From Niabella sp. (lineage in GTDB: Bacteria > Bacteroidota > Bacteroidia > Chitinophagales > Chitinophagaceae): 53,655 nucleotides of DNA. The notes below the pieces were generated by a model. That model had not been told where the DNA came from, did no database searches, and worked only from the letters and a program-made list of their open reading frames with translations. Below are positions 27,938 through 36,100 of the stretch, piece after piece; position 1 is the first letter of the stretch, and every line of letters starts with the position of its first letter. The stretch is from assembly GCA_017744715.1 (NCBI GenBank), contig JAGIAT010000020.1:1-53655 (forward strand), in the 5' to 3' direction. The translations under genes and the position numbers were made by a program.

Positions 27938-29098
27938 CTAAGCTGCGGGCTCCGTTCCGGGAACGGGATCTGCCTGCTTCATTTTTTCGTTGACTATTTT
28001 TCCTTCATAAACCACACAACTACCCTTTATCAATTCATCTTCAGGATTCATGACCCAGGTACCGTCCTTGTCTATTAACAACTGCAGAAAATTGAGCACG
28101 TTCCGCCCATACAGTTTACTGGCATCGGCAGGCATGGTTGCCGCCAGGTTCGAATGCCCCACAATGGAAACACCATTATATAAAACGGTTTCGTTATTTT
28201 TTGTCAGTGGGGTATTCCCCCCGGAGGCCGCCGCCAGATCGATGATCACCGATCCCTTTCGCATCGAGTTCAACATATCCACGGTGATCAGCACCGGCGC
28301 CTTTTTCCCCGGGATCTGCGCCGTGGTAATAATCACATCCGACTTTGCAACACTGCCGGCGATGCGCTCCTGCTGTTTTTGAAGATATTCCGCCGGTTGT
28401 TCCACCGCATATCCCCCGGCACTGCTGGCATCGGCAGCGCCTTCCACCTCAACAAACTTCGCGCCCAGGCTCATCACCTCCTCCTTTACAGACGGTCGGG
28501 TATCAAATACTTCTACCACGGCACCCAGCCTGCGTGCCGTAGCTATCGCCTGTAATCCGGCCACACCGGCACCAAGAATCAGCACCCGGGCAGGAGCAAT
28601 ACTTCCCGCGGCTGTCATAAACATCGGGAAGTAACGGGGATACATGCCCGCCGCCAGCAGCACCGCTTTATAGCCTGCTATATTCGCCTGTGAGCTGAGC
28701 ACATCCATCGCCTGCGCACGTGTGGTGCGGGGCAACAGGTCGAGCGAAAACAGGGTATCGCCCCTTTCAGCCCAGGCGCGGATCAATGCCGGATTGGATA
28801 AGGGCTGATAAACACCTATAAAAACCGGGGAACGCTTTTCTTTTGCCGGGCGGGATGGAACCGGAAGCTGTTCAACAGGATGTATGGCAAGCAAAATGTC
28901 TGAAAAAGCCAGTACGTCCCATCGTGTTTTTATCTGCGCACCGGCTGCTTCATAGTCTGCATCGGAACAAAAAGCACCTGCGCCCGCGCCCGTTTCCACA
29001 TAAACAGTAAGATTCTTTTTTGCCAGCTGCACCACGGCTTCCGCCAGCAAAGACACTCTTGTTTCAAAAGAAGGTTCACGCAAAACTCCAATGATCAT
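27938..29098 (-). CDS. pntAA: NAD(P) transhydrogenase alpha subunit, NAD(H)-binding part
   Basis: Soluble domain I of 386 residues, homologous to the N-terminal part of PntA and to alanine dehydrogenase. ATG 29098 starts MIIGVLREPSFETRVSLL, matching the family start; an ATG ten codons upstream is less likely. The NAD-binding Rossmann motif is LILGAGVAGLQAIATARRLGA. The mobile-loop region ITTAQIPGKKAPVLIT and DLAAASGGNTPLT are conserved. It is the first gene of the pnt operon and diverges from tpx. Confidence 0.95.
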   Translation of the reverse strand: MIIGVLREPSFETRVSLLAEAVVQLAKKNLTVYVETGAGAGAFCSDADYEAAGAQIKTRWDVLAFSDILLAIHPVEQLPVPSRPAKEKRSPVFIGVYQPLSNPALIRAWAERGDTLFSLDLLPRTTRAQAMDVLSSQANIAGYKAVLLAAGMYPRYFPMFMTAAGSIAPARVLILGAGVAGLQAIATARRLGAVVEVFDTRPSVKEEVMSLGAKFVEVEGAADASSAGGYAVEQPAEYLQKQQERIAGSVAKSDVIITTAQIPGKKAPVLITVDMLNSMRKGSVIIDLAAASGGNTPLTKNNETVLYNGVSIVGHSNLAATMPADASKLYGRNVLNFLQLLIDKDGTWVMNPEDELIKGSCVVYEGKIVNEKMKQADPVPGTEPAA

Positions 29099-29371
29099 AA
29101 CAAGGGTTATAACAGGTAAGTTAACCATTTTAATTGTAATAACCGAAGGCGGCTGATTGTTTTTTAATTATTTTATGCTGTAAAAATCAGTACGCTCAGC
29201 AAACAACAAATTCCCTGGTCCGGCTGTTAAAAGGCGGTACAGTTATTGAAGCAACGGTATGAAACAGGACGCAGGCAGGTTGCCTTTATTTTTGCGGTGG
29301 CCGCTTTCACAGAGAAATTCATTTTCTTTGTATCCTTGCGTTTATTTGATCAAAATAATAAATTTTATATT

Positions 29372-29869
29372 ATGGCTGAAATTACATTGAAAGGAAACCC
29401 CGTAAACACCGTAGGCAGTTTGCCTGAAAAAGGAAGTAAACTCAAAGATTTTACACTCGTAAACTCCGGACTGGCAGAAAAGAAACTGTCGGACTATGAA
29501 GGTAAAAAAATTGTGCTGAATATTTTCCCGAGCGTGGATACCGGTGTTTGTGCCGCCTCTGTAAGAAAATTTAACGAAAAGGCAGCAGCGCTGGATAACA
29601 CCGTCGTATTAAACATTTCCAAAGATCTGCCCTTCGCCCTCAGTCGCTTTTGCGCTGCGGAAGGCATCAGCAACGTGGAAACCCTTTCCGACTTCAGAGG
29701 CCATTTTGGCGATACGTATGGCGTTACATTTGCCGATTCGCCGATGAAGGGCCTGCTGAGCCGTGCGGTAGTAGTGGCCAATGCAAATGGTGAGGTCGTA
29801 TATACCGAGCAGGTTCCGGAAATTACCACAGAACCCGACTATGAATCGGCACTGACCGCCTTACAGTAA
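29372..29869 (+). CDS. tpx: Thiol peroxidase (Tpx, atypical 2-Cys peroxiredoxin)
   Basis: Peroxiredoxin of 165 residues that reduces H2O2 and organic peroxides using thioredoxin. ATG 29372 gives MAEITLKGNPVNTVGSLP, the usual Tpx start; the open frame continues upstream without conservation. Peroxidatic Cys60 lies in PSVDTGVCAASVRKF and resolving Cys94 in SRFCAAEG, equivalent to Cys61 and Cys95 of E. coli Tpx. It is monocistronic, ending in a strong hairpin terminator at 29892-29930. Confidence 0.97.
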   Translation: MAEITLKGNPVNTVGSLPEKGSKLKDFTLVNSGLAEKKLSDYEGKKIVLNIFPSVDTGVCAASVRKFNEKAAALDNTVVLNISKDLPFALSRFCAAEGISNVETLSDFRGHFGDTYGVTFADSPMKGLLSRAVVVANANGEVVYTEQVPEITTEPDYESALTALQ

Positions 29870-29891
29870 CCGGTTTTTGCAAAAAATTTCC

Positions 29892-29930
29892 AGGTGTATA
29901 AATTCTTTTTATATTTATACACCTTTTTTA
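29892..29930 (+). terminator. Rho-independent terminator of tpx
   Basis: A perfect 12-bp stem, AGGTGTATAAAT (29892-29903) paired with ATTTATACACCT (29913-29924), with a 9-nt loop and followed by TTTTTTA. It starts 23 bp after the tpx stop and ends 11 bp before the next start codon. Confidence 0.88.
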
Positions 29931-29940
29931 TTGAGCATAT

Positions 29941-30537
29941 ATGACCAAATCAAGACTCGAAGCATTTAGCGACGGCGTACTGGCCATCATTATTACCATA
30001 ATGGTACTGGAACTAAAAGTGCCTGAAGGAGAAAATGAACAGGGCCTTAAGGCGCTTATACCATTAATTCCTACGTTTCTTAGTTATATACTCAGCTTTA
30101 TCTACGTGGGCATTTACTGGAACAACCATCACCACATGTTTCACCTGGTAGATAAAATAAACGGAGCCGTGTTATGGAAGAACCTCAACCTCCTGTTCTG
30201 GTTATCGCTTGTTCCGTTTACCACGGCCTGGATGGATAAACATTACGACAAACCGATTCCCGTTGCCCTGTATGGATTTGTATTATTAATGGCGGGAATT
30301 GCCTATGTAATACTCCAAAAAGAGCTGATTAAAATCGGAGGGCCGGATTGTAAACTGGCAAAAGCGGTGGGTGCGGATGCGAAGGGGAACGCATCCTGGA
30401 TCCTGTACCTTTTAGGTATCAGCGGCAGTTTTATTTCGCCCTGGATCGGGATTGGAATTTACGGGCTTGTTGCCATCATCTGGTTCATCCCCGACAAGCG
30501 AATTGAGCGGTTTTACAGTACCGACCGGGAAATTTAA
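29941..30537 (+). CDS. TMEM175-like (DUF1211) potassium channel family protein
   Basis: Membrane protein of 198 residues with about six helices. The first helix starts RLEAFSDGVLAIIITIMVLEL and contains the RxxxFSD motif that defines TMEM175/DUF1211 proteins. WNNHHHMFH after the second or third helix is also typical. Bacterial members can form K+-permeable tetrameric channels. The gene follows the tpx terminator directly. Its stop overlaps the stop of the convergent methyltransferase gene by 4 bp. Confidence 0.85.
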   Translation: MTKSRLEAFSDGVLAIIITIMVLELKVPEGENEQGLKALIPLIPTFLSYILSFIYVGIYWNNHHHMFHLVDKINGAVLWKNLNLLFWLSLVPFTTAWMDKHYDKPIPVALYGFVLLMAGIAYVILQKELIKIGGPDCKLAKAVGADAKGNASWILYLLGISGSFISPWIGIGIYGLVAIIWFIPDKRIERFYSTDREI

Positions 30538-31334
30538 AACCGGACAGTAAAGGCCTGTTTTTCTTTAAACGCTTTCCGGAAACTTAAAATACCGATATAA
30601 AACAGATCAATATCGCAGGTTACAGGATCCTGTGCCACAATATTGTGCCAGGCGGTTTCCATTTCTTTGCTCCAGTGAATATCGTCAAATACCAGCAGGG
30701 TTTCCTCATGGATATAGGGCAACAGCTGCCGGAAATAGCGTTCTGTTGGTTCCTGCCGGTGATTGCCATCAATGAATACAAAATCAACTTTTCCCAGATC
30801 ATTGAGAACGGCCGGCAGTGTATCGTCAAAGTTTCCTTCTACCAGCTCAATATTGTTTAACCCCAGCGCCGCAATGTTTTCCCGTGCTTTTTGTGCTACT
30901 GCCGATGCCCCTTCCAGGGTTACCACCCGGGCTTCGGGATTGGCGGCTGCCAGGTACGATGTGGTGATCCCTAACGAAGTGCCCAGCTCCAGGATGCGCC
31001 GGGCTCCGTAATGCCGGATCATGCGATACATCAATTGTCCGTACTTGGCGGGCTTGGCGGCATTTTTTGCAATGGATGCCACCTTACGGGTACTGGCGCT
31101 GGTTTTGGCAGATCCCGCGCCCAGATCCTGCACGGTAAGTACCGAAGGGTCATTTCGGAGCCTTTTGCGAAGCGCTTCCACCCGCTCATAATCCGGATAC
31201 CGGGTAAAATCGTTCATTACTTTCGTGATAAATTCAAACACAAAAGGAGAATGCATTCCATGTCCCTTACTGTTGGAAGCATGGATGTAATATTTAAAGT
31301 ATTTGGATGCGGCAATTAAAGGAGAGTAAACCAT
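30534..31334 (-). CDS. Class I SAM-dependent O-methyltransferase-like protein
   Basis: Protein of 266 residues. The SAM-binding glycine motif is RRILELGTSLGITTSYLAAA near 110-130. It is followed by VVTLEGASAVAQKARENIAALG and VDFVFIDGNHRQEPTERYF, the pattern of Methyltransf_24 / class I O-methyltransferases. The N-terminal 90 residues contain GHGMHSPFVFEFITKVM, a segment seen in Bacteroidota versions of unknown substrate. It lies about 120 bp beyond folA and is probably transcribed alone. Confidence 0.8.
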   Translation of the reverse strand: MVYSPLIAASKYFKYYIHASNSKGHGMHSPFVFEFITKVMNDFTRYPDYERVEALRKRLRNDPSVLTVQDLGAGSAKTSASTRKVASIAKNAAKPAKYGQLMYRMIRHYGARRILELGTSLGITTSYLAAANPEARVVTLEGASAVAQKARENIAALGLNNIELVEGNFDDTLPAVLNDLGKVDFVFIDGNHRQEPTERYFRQLLPYIHEETLLVFDDIHWSKEMETAWHNIVAQDPVTCDIDLFYIGILSFRKAFKEKQAFTVRF

Positions 31335-31375
31335 TTAAATGTAAAATATAAAATTTTAAATGTAAAACCTTAAAC
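31335..31375. repeat. AAATGTAAAATATAAAATTTTAAATG low-complexity spacer
   Basis: An AT-only run with repeated AAATGTAAAA words directly upstream of the methyltransferase start. It belongs to the same low-complexity class as the spacers at 27351, 27895, 31944 and 53561, and as the AT parts of the 156-bp repeats. Confidence 0.55.
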
Positions 31376-31451
31376 CGTTTCCGGGCCGGTCCTCCATTTG
31401 GCAAGGAATCTTAAATTTTTACACCGGGTATTGATATCCGGTATTTTACAT

Positions 31452-31943
31452 TCACCCGCGTTCCCAGAGCTCAAATGTATAATCAAACAGGTGCTTGTCA
31501 TCTGCCTTATATTCCTGCTTACTTCTGAGGGTCCAGGCATTCTGATCAAATACCGGGAAAAAGGCATCTCCCTCAAGCGCCGTGTCAACCCGGGTAAGGT
31601 AAATACGGTTGGCCTTGGGTAGGTACAGCTTATAGATCTCCCCGCCCCCGATCACCATCAGCTCTTTTACATCCATTTCCTTTACCAGCAGTTCCACGTC
31701 CTGCATGCTGCGGGCTACAATGGCATTATCGATCTTCAGGTTCTTATTCGTGCTGAGCACGATATTTTTCCGGCCGGCCAGGGGCTGTTTAAACGATTCA
31801 AAGGTCTTACGCCCCATTACTACCGGCATGCCCCAGGTTACATTTTTAAAATGCTTCATATCATTGGGCAAGGACCACAGAAGTTTGTTGTCTTTACCGA
31901 TAACGTTGTTACTGGATGCGGCAGCTACTAAAGAAATCAACAT
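31452..31943 (-). CDS. folA: Dihydrofolate reductase
   Basis: Enzyme of 163 residues reducing dihydrofolate to tetrahydrofolate with NADPH. Typical segments are ISLVAAASSNNVIGKDNKLLWSLPNDMKHF (substrate and NADPH loops), MGRKTFESF, NIVLSTN, LMVIGGGEIYKLYLP and RIYLTRVDTALEGDAFFP. Length is normal. It is the third gene of a thyA / four-helix-bundle / folA cluster, so the pathway step that regenerates folate after thymidylate synthesis is encoded with thyA. Confidence 0.97.
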   Translation of the reverse strand: MLISLVAAASSNNVIGKDNKLLWSLPNDMKHFKNVTWGMPVVMGRKTFESFKQPLAGRKNIVLSTNKNLKIDNAIVARSMQDVELLVKEMDVKELMVIGGGEIYKLYLPKANRIYLTRVDTALEGDAFFPVFDQNAWTLRSKQEYKADDKHLFDYTFELWERG

Positions 31944-31986
31944 AAAATTAGAAATAAGAAATGCTAAATTAGAAATAAAAAAGTAA
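31944..31986. repeat. AT-rich AGAAATAAGAAATGCTAAATT spacer
   Basis: The 43-bp gap between the four-helix-bundle gene and folA consists of AAATTAGAAATAAGAAATGCTAAATTAGAAATAAAA, with TTAGAAATAA present twice. It is another member of the low-complexity spacer class. Confidence 0.6.
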
Positions 31987-32361
31987 TTACGGGCGCAGGT
32001 TATTCATCTTTATGGTTTCTGTGCTTTTTAAAAAGATCGCCATTAGCTGAGTTGCTTCATTAAATGCATGCTCCACTTTCTCATGTATAATAACAGGCTT
32101 TCGCCGGATAATTTTAAGATTTACCCGGGTTTCTCTTATCTCTTTAAGTACCAGTTTGATTTTGTGAACAAAATCAGCCCTTGATTCAGCCGACTGCGCT
32201 TCTCCGTAAATCAAGGCACTGGCGGTGCTGCTTTTTGATAGTTGATATTCCAAATTTTGTCCAGCCTTTGTAGATGCCAACAATTCGCATACATCCAGGC
32301 ATATACATGCGAAATCAACCAACCGATCTTCGAGATCGAATTTTTGCGGGGTATTTTTCAT
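31987..32361 (-). CDS. Four-helix-bundle protein (23S rRNA intervening-sequence / S23 type)
   Basis: Protein of 124 residues of the S23 / four-helix-bundle family first found inside 23S rRNA intervening sequences. Visible features are KFDLEDRLVDFACICLDVCELL, LEYQLSKSSTASALIYGEAQSAES, the central FVHKIKLVLKEIRETRVNLKII and a final helix with EATQLMAIFLKSTE. Family members form pentamers and have no established activity. Here it is free-standing between thyA (48 bp upstream) and folA (43 bp downstream), both on the same strand, so it was probably inserted into that pair. Confidence 0.88.
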   Translation of the reverse strand: MKNTPQKFDLEDRLVDFACICLDVCELLASTKAGQNLEYQLSKSSTASALIYGEAQSAESRADFVHKIKLVLKEIRETRVNLKIIRRKPVIIHEKVEHAFNEATQLMAIFLKSTETIKMNNLRP

Positions 32362-32409
32362 GGTTTATTATTTTCAAATTTATTATTTCATATTCCTCAT
32401 TTTAAATTC

Positions 32410-33234
32410 TTAAACGGCCACCACTCCCTTGATACCGGGGTGAGCCTGGTAATTGACCAGTTCAAAATCATCAAATGAAAAATTAAAAATATCTTTTACC
32501 TCCGGGTTGATCTTCATTTGTGGTAACGGATAGGGCGTTCGGGATAGCTGCAGCTTTACCTGTTCCAGGTGATTGCTGTAAATATGTACATCGCCAAAGC
32601 TGTGTATGAATGCCCCCGGGTCCAGATCGCATACCTGCGCAATCATCAGGGTCAGTAAGGCATACGATGCGATATTGAAGGGAACCCCCAGGAAAACATC
32701 CGCAGAGCGCTGATACAGCTGGCAACTGAGGCGCGGTTTCCCCGGTTTTCCGCCGGCCGTTTTTGGAGCCGCCACGTAAAACTGAAACAAGGTATGGCAG
32801 GGCATTAATGCCATTTCTGAAAGTTCGCCTACATTCCAGGCACTAACGATCAGCCGCCGGCTATCGGGGTTTGTTTTGATCTGCCGGATCAGGTCTGTGA
32901 TCTGGTCCACTACCTTGCCGTCCTTCCCTTCCCAGCTCCGCCATTGTTTTCCGTATACAGGCCCCAGGTTGCCATTTTCATCGGCCCATTCATCCCAGAT
33001 GCGTACTCCATGCTCCTTCAGATAGGCGATATTCGTATCCCCTTTCAGAAACCAAAGCAATTCATGGATGATGCTTTTCAGGTGCAGTTTCTTGGTAGTT
33101 ACTATCGGAAACCCCTGCTGAAGATCAAAACGCATCTGATAGCCAAAAGTGGAGATGGTACCGGTGCCGGTACGATCGGTCTTCTCAACGCCTTCATCCA
33201 GAATATGTTGTAATAAATCTAAGTACTGCTGCAT
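32410..33234 (-). CDS. thyA: Thymidylate synthase
   Basis: Enzyme of 274 residues converting dUMP and methylene-THF to dTMP and DHF. Key segments are DRTGTGTISTFGYQMRFDL, the catalytic Cys in LMPCHTLFQFYV, the phosphate-binding SCQLYQRSADVFLGVPFNIASYALL, and HSFGDVHIYSNHLEQVK. It is first in a cluster with the four-helix-bundle gene and folA, which recycles its DHF product. Confidence 0.98.
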   Translation of the reverse strand: MQQYLDLLQHILDEGVEKTDRTGTGTISTFGYQMRFDLQQGFPIVTTKKLHLKSIIHELLWFLKGDTNIAYLKEHGVRIWDEWADENGNLGPVYGKQWRSWEGKDGKVVDQITDLIRQIKTNPDSRRLIVSAWNVGELSEMALMPCHTLFQFYVAAPKTAGGKPGKPRLSCQLYQRSADVFLGVPFNIASYALLTLMIAQVCDLDPGAFIHSFGDVHIYSNHLEQVKLQLSRTPYPLPQMKINPEVKDIFNFSFDDFELVNYQAHPGIKGVVAV

Positions 33235-33440
33235 GGCTGCAAGATAATCATTATAACGCCATCTCCGAAATCTGCTGCAGCCCCTGTGTGAAACCTGTGT
33301 ATAGAAATGGTTGCAGGTTGGGTTCCGGGCGGACTTGTAGTTATGGGTTTTGAAGAAGTGAAGCTTTTCGCCAGCAGATGCCAGCTATTAGTTATCAGTT
33401 TGCCAGTTATCAGTTTTCAGTAGATTCTGTTCGGTATCGG
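33235..33440. other. Intergenic region with short AGTTATCAG repeats
   Basis: Upstream of thyA and before the 156-bp array. The part at about 33385-33420 holds AGCTATTAGTTATCAGTTTGCCAGTTATCAGTTTTCAG, in which AGTTATCAGTTT occurs twice. No gene was recognised. The thyA promoter must be here, but I cannot place it reliably. Confidence 0.5.
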
Positions 33441-34070
33441 GAATCCGGCCCCTGCGGGGAATGTGAAATATCCAATGTGAAATATTAAATGTAAAAGTAG
33501 TGATGCCGTTACGGCTTTATGATCGCTCCTTCGATCAGAATGCAGCAGGAACTGGAAGCTACGCATCCTCATCAAGCGCAGAACGGATCTAACCTGAAAC
33601 CTTCCCCCTGCGGGGAATGTAAAATGAGGAATGGGAAATAGTAAATATAAAAGTAGGGATGCCGTTACGGCTTTATGATCGTTCCTTCGATCAGAATGCA
33701 GCATGAACTGGAAGCTACGCATCCTCATCAAGCGCAGAACGGATCTAACCTGAAACCTTCCTCCCGCGGGGAATTTAAAATATCCAATGTAAAATATTAA
33801 ATGCAGAAGTGAAGAGGTCGATACAGCTTTATCATCGTTCCTTCGATCAGAATGCAGCAGGAATTGGAAGCTACGCATCCTCATCAAGCGCAGAACGGAT
33901 CTAACCTGGAACCTTCCCCCTGCGGGGAATGTAAAATGAGGAATGGGAAATATCAAATATAAAAGTAGTGATGCCGTTACTGCTTTATGATCGTTCCTTC
34001 GATCAGAATGTAGCAGGAACTGGAAGCTACGCATCCTCATCAAGCGCAGAACGGATCTGACCTGGAACAT
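33441..34070. repeat. Four-copy 156-bp tandem repeat array
   Basis: Four units of exactly 156 bp; the CTGCGGGGAAT landmark starts at 33452, 33608, 33764 and 33920. A fifth, broken trace occurs near 34097. Each unit has an AT-rich AATGTAAAAT stretch, a GATGCCGTTACGGCTTTATG part, a hairpin TGATCG-N6-CGATCA, and CGCATCCTCATCAAGCGCAG. Because 156 is a multiple of three, the minus strand stays open for 216 codons as four 52-residue copies. The conserved block RSVLRLMRMRSFQF looks like translated DNA repeat rather than a protein family. Confidence 0.93.
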
Positions 34071-34117
34071 TGAACCTTAAACCTGAAACTTTCCCCCTAC
34101 AGGAATTTGCTGCATAC

Positions 34118-35197
34118 TCAGGGTTTTCTGGCTTCGACGCCCGGCCAGGAATACGCTTGCGCCCATGTCCTGAGCTGGTCCATCTGCGCGCGGTGATCCT
34201 GTATCCACACTTCATTCATCACATTTCCCGAAGGAAAGAAAATCAAATGCGCAAAACTTTCGGTAAGTCCCTTTTTATGCATGTCCGCAAAAAAAGGCAG
34301 GTAAAAACTTCCATAAAAACCATCGTGCCCCTGCTGTTCCGTCAAGCTATTGAAGGCCTGCTTTAACAGGTAAGCAAACCGATCGGCCGGAAACATGTCT
34401 TTTACCGTTGCATGAGCGGATGCAGCGCCCAGTTCCAATAACAATTCGATCGACCCGAAATCATCATCTGCAGCTGCTTTCTTTTTCCCGGCGCCTGCTA
34501 AAACTTCGGGCGTTATATCCACAGCATAATTCCCGGAATCCAATGTTTTTGTACGGCCCTCCACTATAGAACGCACTATAGCCAGCGCCTCTTCCGCGCG
34601 CTTGCTTTTATTGTCGTACAACAGGTACATGAGCAGCGGCATCATTGCCGCAATCTTGTTCTTCCGGTACTGCATGATCTGCCCCAGCATAAAATGTGAA
34701 GCGGGGTGACGCGGGTTCTTTAATAACGACTGCTTTAATTCGCCGATGCCCTTATCCATTTCATTCATCCGGAAATAGGTAACCGCCTTATTATAGTTGA
34801 GCATATAATATCCGGGCACCTTTTTTATTCCCGCATCATATATTTTCAATGCCTGCTGATGATCGCCACCCTCATCCAGCGCGAAGCCCCAGGTGCTGTA
34901 TGCATTGCCGATCATGCCTGGCTCCGCATTTTTATTTTCCGCAATGGCCTGGCTCAACACCACCGCCTCCTTATAGTTTTTTGATGCCATCAGCGAATAA
35001 GACTTCTCGTATTGGGCCACAAGATTAAGGGGATCTATACTTAGTACCGTATCGTACTTTTTAATGGCGGCTGCATACTGCCGCTGATCATGTAACCGGA
35101 TCCCCTCCGTTATAAGCATTTTTACCCGTACAGAATCCTGCGCGTGCAACCAAATGCCGCTACCCAGCATTCCCACCAATAATAAGCGTTGTTTCAT
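34118..35197 (-). CDS. Secreted tetratricopeptide-repeat protein
   Basis: Protein of 359 residues from ATG 35197 (MKQRLLLVGMLGSGIWLHAQ, signal peptide). The frame is open for 26 more codons without one. About four TPR units occupy residues 25-190: HDQRQYAAAIKKYDTVLSIDP, KNYKEAVVLSQAIAE, DHQQALKIYDAGIKKVPG and EMDKGIGELKQSLLKNP. The C-terminal half has no recognised domain (FDSIELLLELGAA, DKQGHDGFYGSFYLPFF-like segments). TPRs suggest protein-protein contacts in the periplasm. No specific role can be assigned. Confidence 0.75.
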   Translation of the reverse strand: MKQRLLLVGMLGSGIWLHAQDSVRVKMLITEGIRLHDQRQYAAAIKKYDTVLSIDPLNLVAQYEKSYSLMASKNYKEAVVLSQAIAENKNAEPGMIGNAYSTWGFALDEGGDHQQALKIYDAGIKKVPGYYMLNYNKAVTYFRMNEMDKGIGELKQSLLKNPRHPASHFMLGQIMQYRKNKIAAMMPLLMYLLYDNKSKRAEEALAIVRSIVEGRTKTLDSGNYAVDITPEVLAGAGKKKAAADDDFGSIELLLELGAASAHATVKDMFPADRFAYLLKQAFNSLTEQQGHDGFYGSFYLPFFADMHKKGLTESFAHLIFFPSGNVMNEVWIQDHRAQMDQLRTWAQAYSWPGVEARKP

Positions 35198-35317
35198 CGC
35201 CGGCATTTCTTTCAAAGTTACAAATCCCGGAGGAAGAATAAAGACGAGATCATTTTTCTGACAGGTGCAGCACATCTTTTTTTCAACAGCAATTTGATTG
35301 GTTTCCTGCGGCCAACT

Positions 35318-35365
35318 AAAAAATCCGGATCCCTGCCTGCACGGGCATGTTGATCCGGATTTTTT
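35318..35365 (-). terminator. Rho-independent terminator of the NAD(P)-binding oxidoreductase gene
   Basis: AAAAAATCCGGATC (35318-35331) pairs with GATCCGGATTTTTT (35352-35365) around a 20-nt loop. On the minus strand the stem is followed by a T-run within TTTTTTAGTTGG. It lies 26 bp beyond the stop at 35391 and upstream of the TPR gene. Confidence 0.8.
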
Positions 35366-35390
35366 GCGCTGTTATTGAAACTGTTCCGGA

Positions 35391-36041
35391 CTAATAGCCC
35401 GCGGTAAACTGTTTATGAACATGGGCGGGTTGGGCTGCTTCATCAAGAATAACAACAGCCAGATCCTCCACCGACAGGAAACTTCTTCCTCCGGCATCAA
35501 AAACCGGGCTATCTGTGCCTAACCGGTAATGACCGGTACGGCCGGTATTTATACCAGGGTTCATTTCAATCGCCGGACTAAAAAAAGACCAATCCAACTT
35601 TTCGGTAGTCTTCAGGTGCGTCAGGTAGTCTCTTGCGCCCAGGGCTCCTGCTTTATATGCAGCGGGAAATTCCGGACCGTCTACCAGCTGCCGGCCATCG
35701 ATGTTCAAACTGCCGGCCCCACCTACTACAATCAGCCGTTTCACGCCCGATTTTTCAACGGCTGCTTCAATATGGCGGGCCCCTGTAAGATAATCATTAT
35801 ACAGGTTGGGATTTGTCCACCCGGCATTAAAGGCACTGATCACCACGTCATTTCCCTTTATAGCGTCGACTAACGCCGCTTCATTTGCTACATCGATGTC
35901 AATTGCTTTTACCCCGCTGCCGGCTTCCGCAATCGCCGATGTATTCCGTGCCAATGCAGTAACTGTATAGCCTCTCCGAACAGCTTCCTTTAAAATAGCG
36001 CTACCTACAAAACCGGTAGCCCCGATAATTACCATTTTCAT
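35391..36041 (-). CDS. NAD(P)-binding (NmrA-like / YwnB-like) oxidoreductase
   Basis: Rossmann-fold protein of 216 residues. MKMVIIGATGFVGSAILKEAVRRGYTVTALAR is the GxxGxxG nucleotide-binding start. NDVVISAFNAG, VKRLIVVGGAGSL and WSFFSPAIEMNPG follow the atypical-SDR, NAD(P)H-binding pattern. Related proteins include YwnB and flavin-reductase-like enzymes; the substrate is unknown. It is 59 bp downstream of an Rrf2 regulator gene. A palindrome matching that upstream of the regulator sits in the gap, so it is probably controlled by that regulator. Confidence 0.85.
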   Translation of the reverse strand: MKMVIIGATGFVGSAILKEAVRRGYTVTALARNTSAIAEAGSGVKAIDIDVANEAALVDAIKGNDVVISAFNAGWTNPNLYNDYLTGARHIEAAVEKSGVKRLIVVGGAGSLNIDGRQLVDGPEFPAAYKAGALGARDYLTHLKTTEKLDWSFFSPAIEMNPGINTGRTGHYRLGTDSPVFDAGGRSFLSVEDLAVVILDEAAQPAHVHKQFTAGY

Positions 36042-36064
36042 GTGTTGTTATTTTTATTGTTATA

Positions 36065-36083
36065 TGTATTATTTTTTATTACA
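36065..36083. promoter_or_regulatory. Second candidate Rrf2 operator, before the oxidoreductase gene
   Basis: TGTATT-N7-ATTACA has the same half-site spacing (13 bp start to start) and the same T-rich centre as the site at 36508-36526, with one base changed in the left arm. It ends 24 bp upstream of the ATG at 36041. The likeness to the regulator's own leader is direct sequence evidence; binding is inferred. Confidence 0.55.
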
Positions 36084-36100
36084 GTTATAGTTAAAAAAAA

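Noticed and set aside
33417..34070. A 216-codon minus-strand frame over the 156-bp repeats as a repeat protein
   Set aside because: The frame is explained by a repeat period divisible by three. Its content is Arg/Phe-rich translation of DNA repeats, with no signal, domain or start context.
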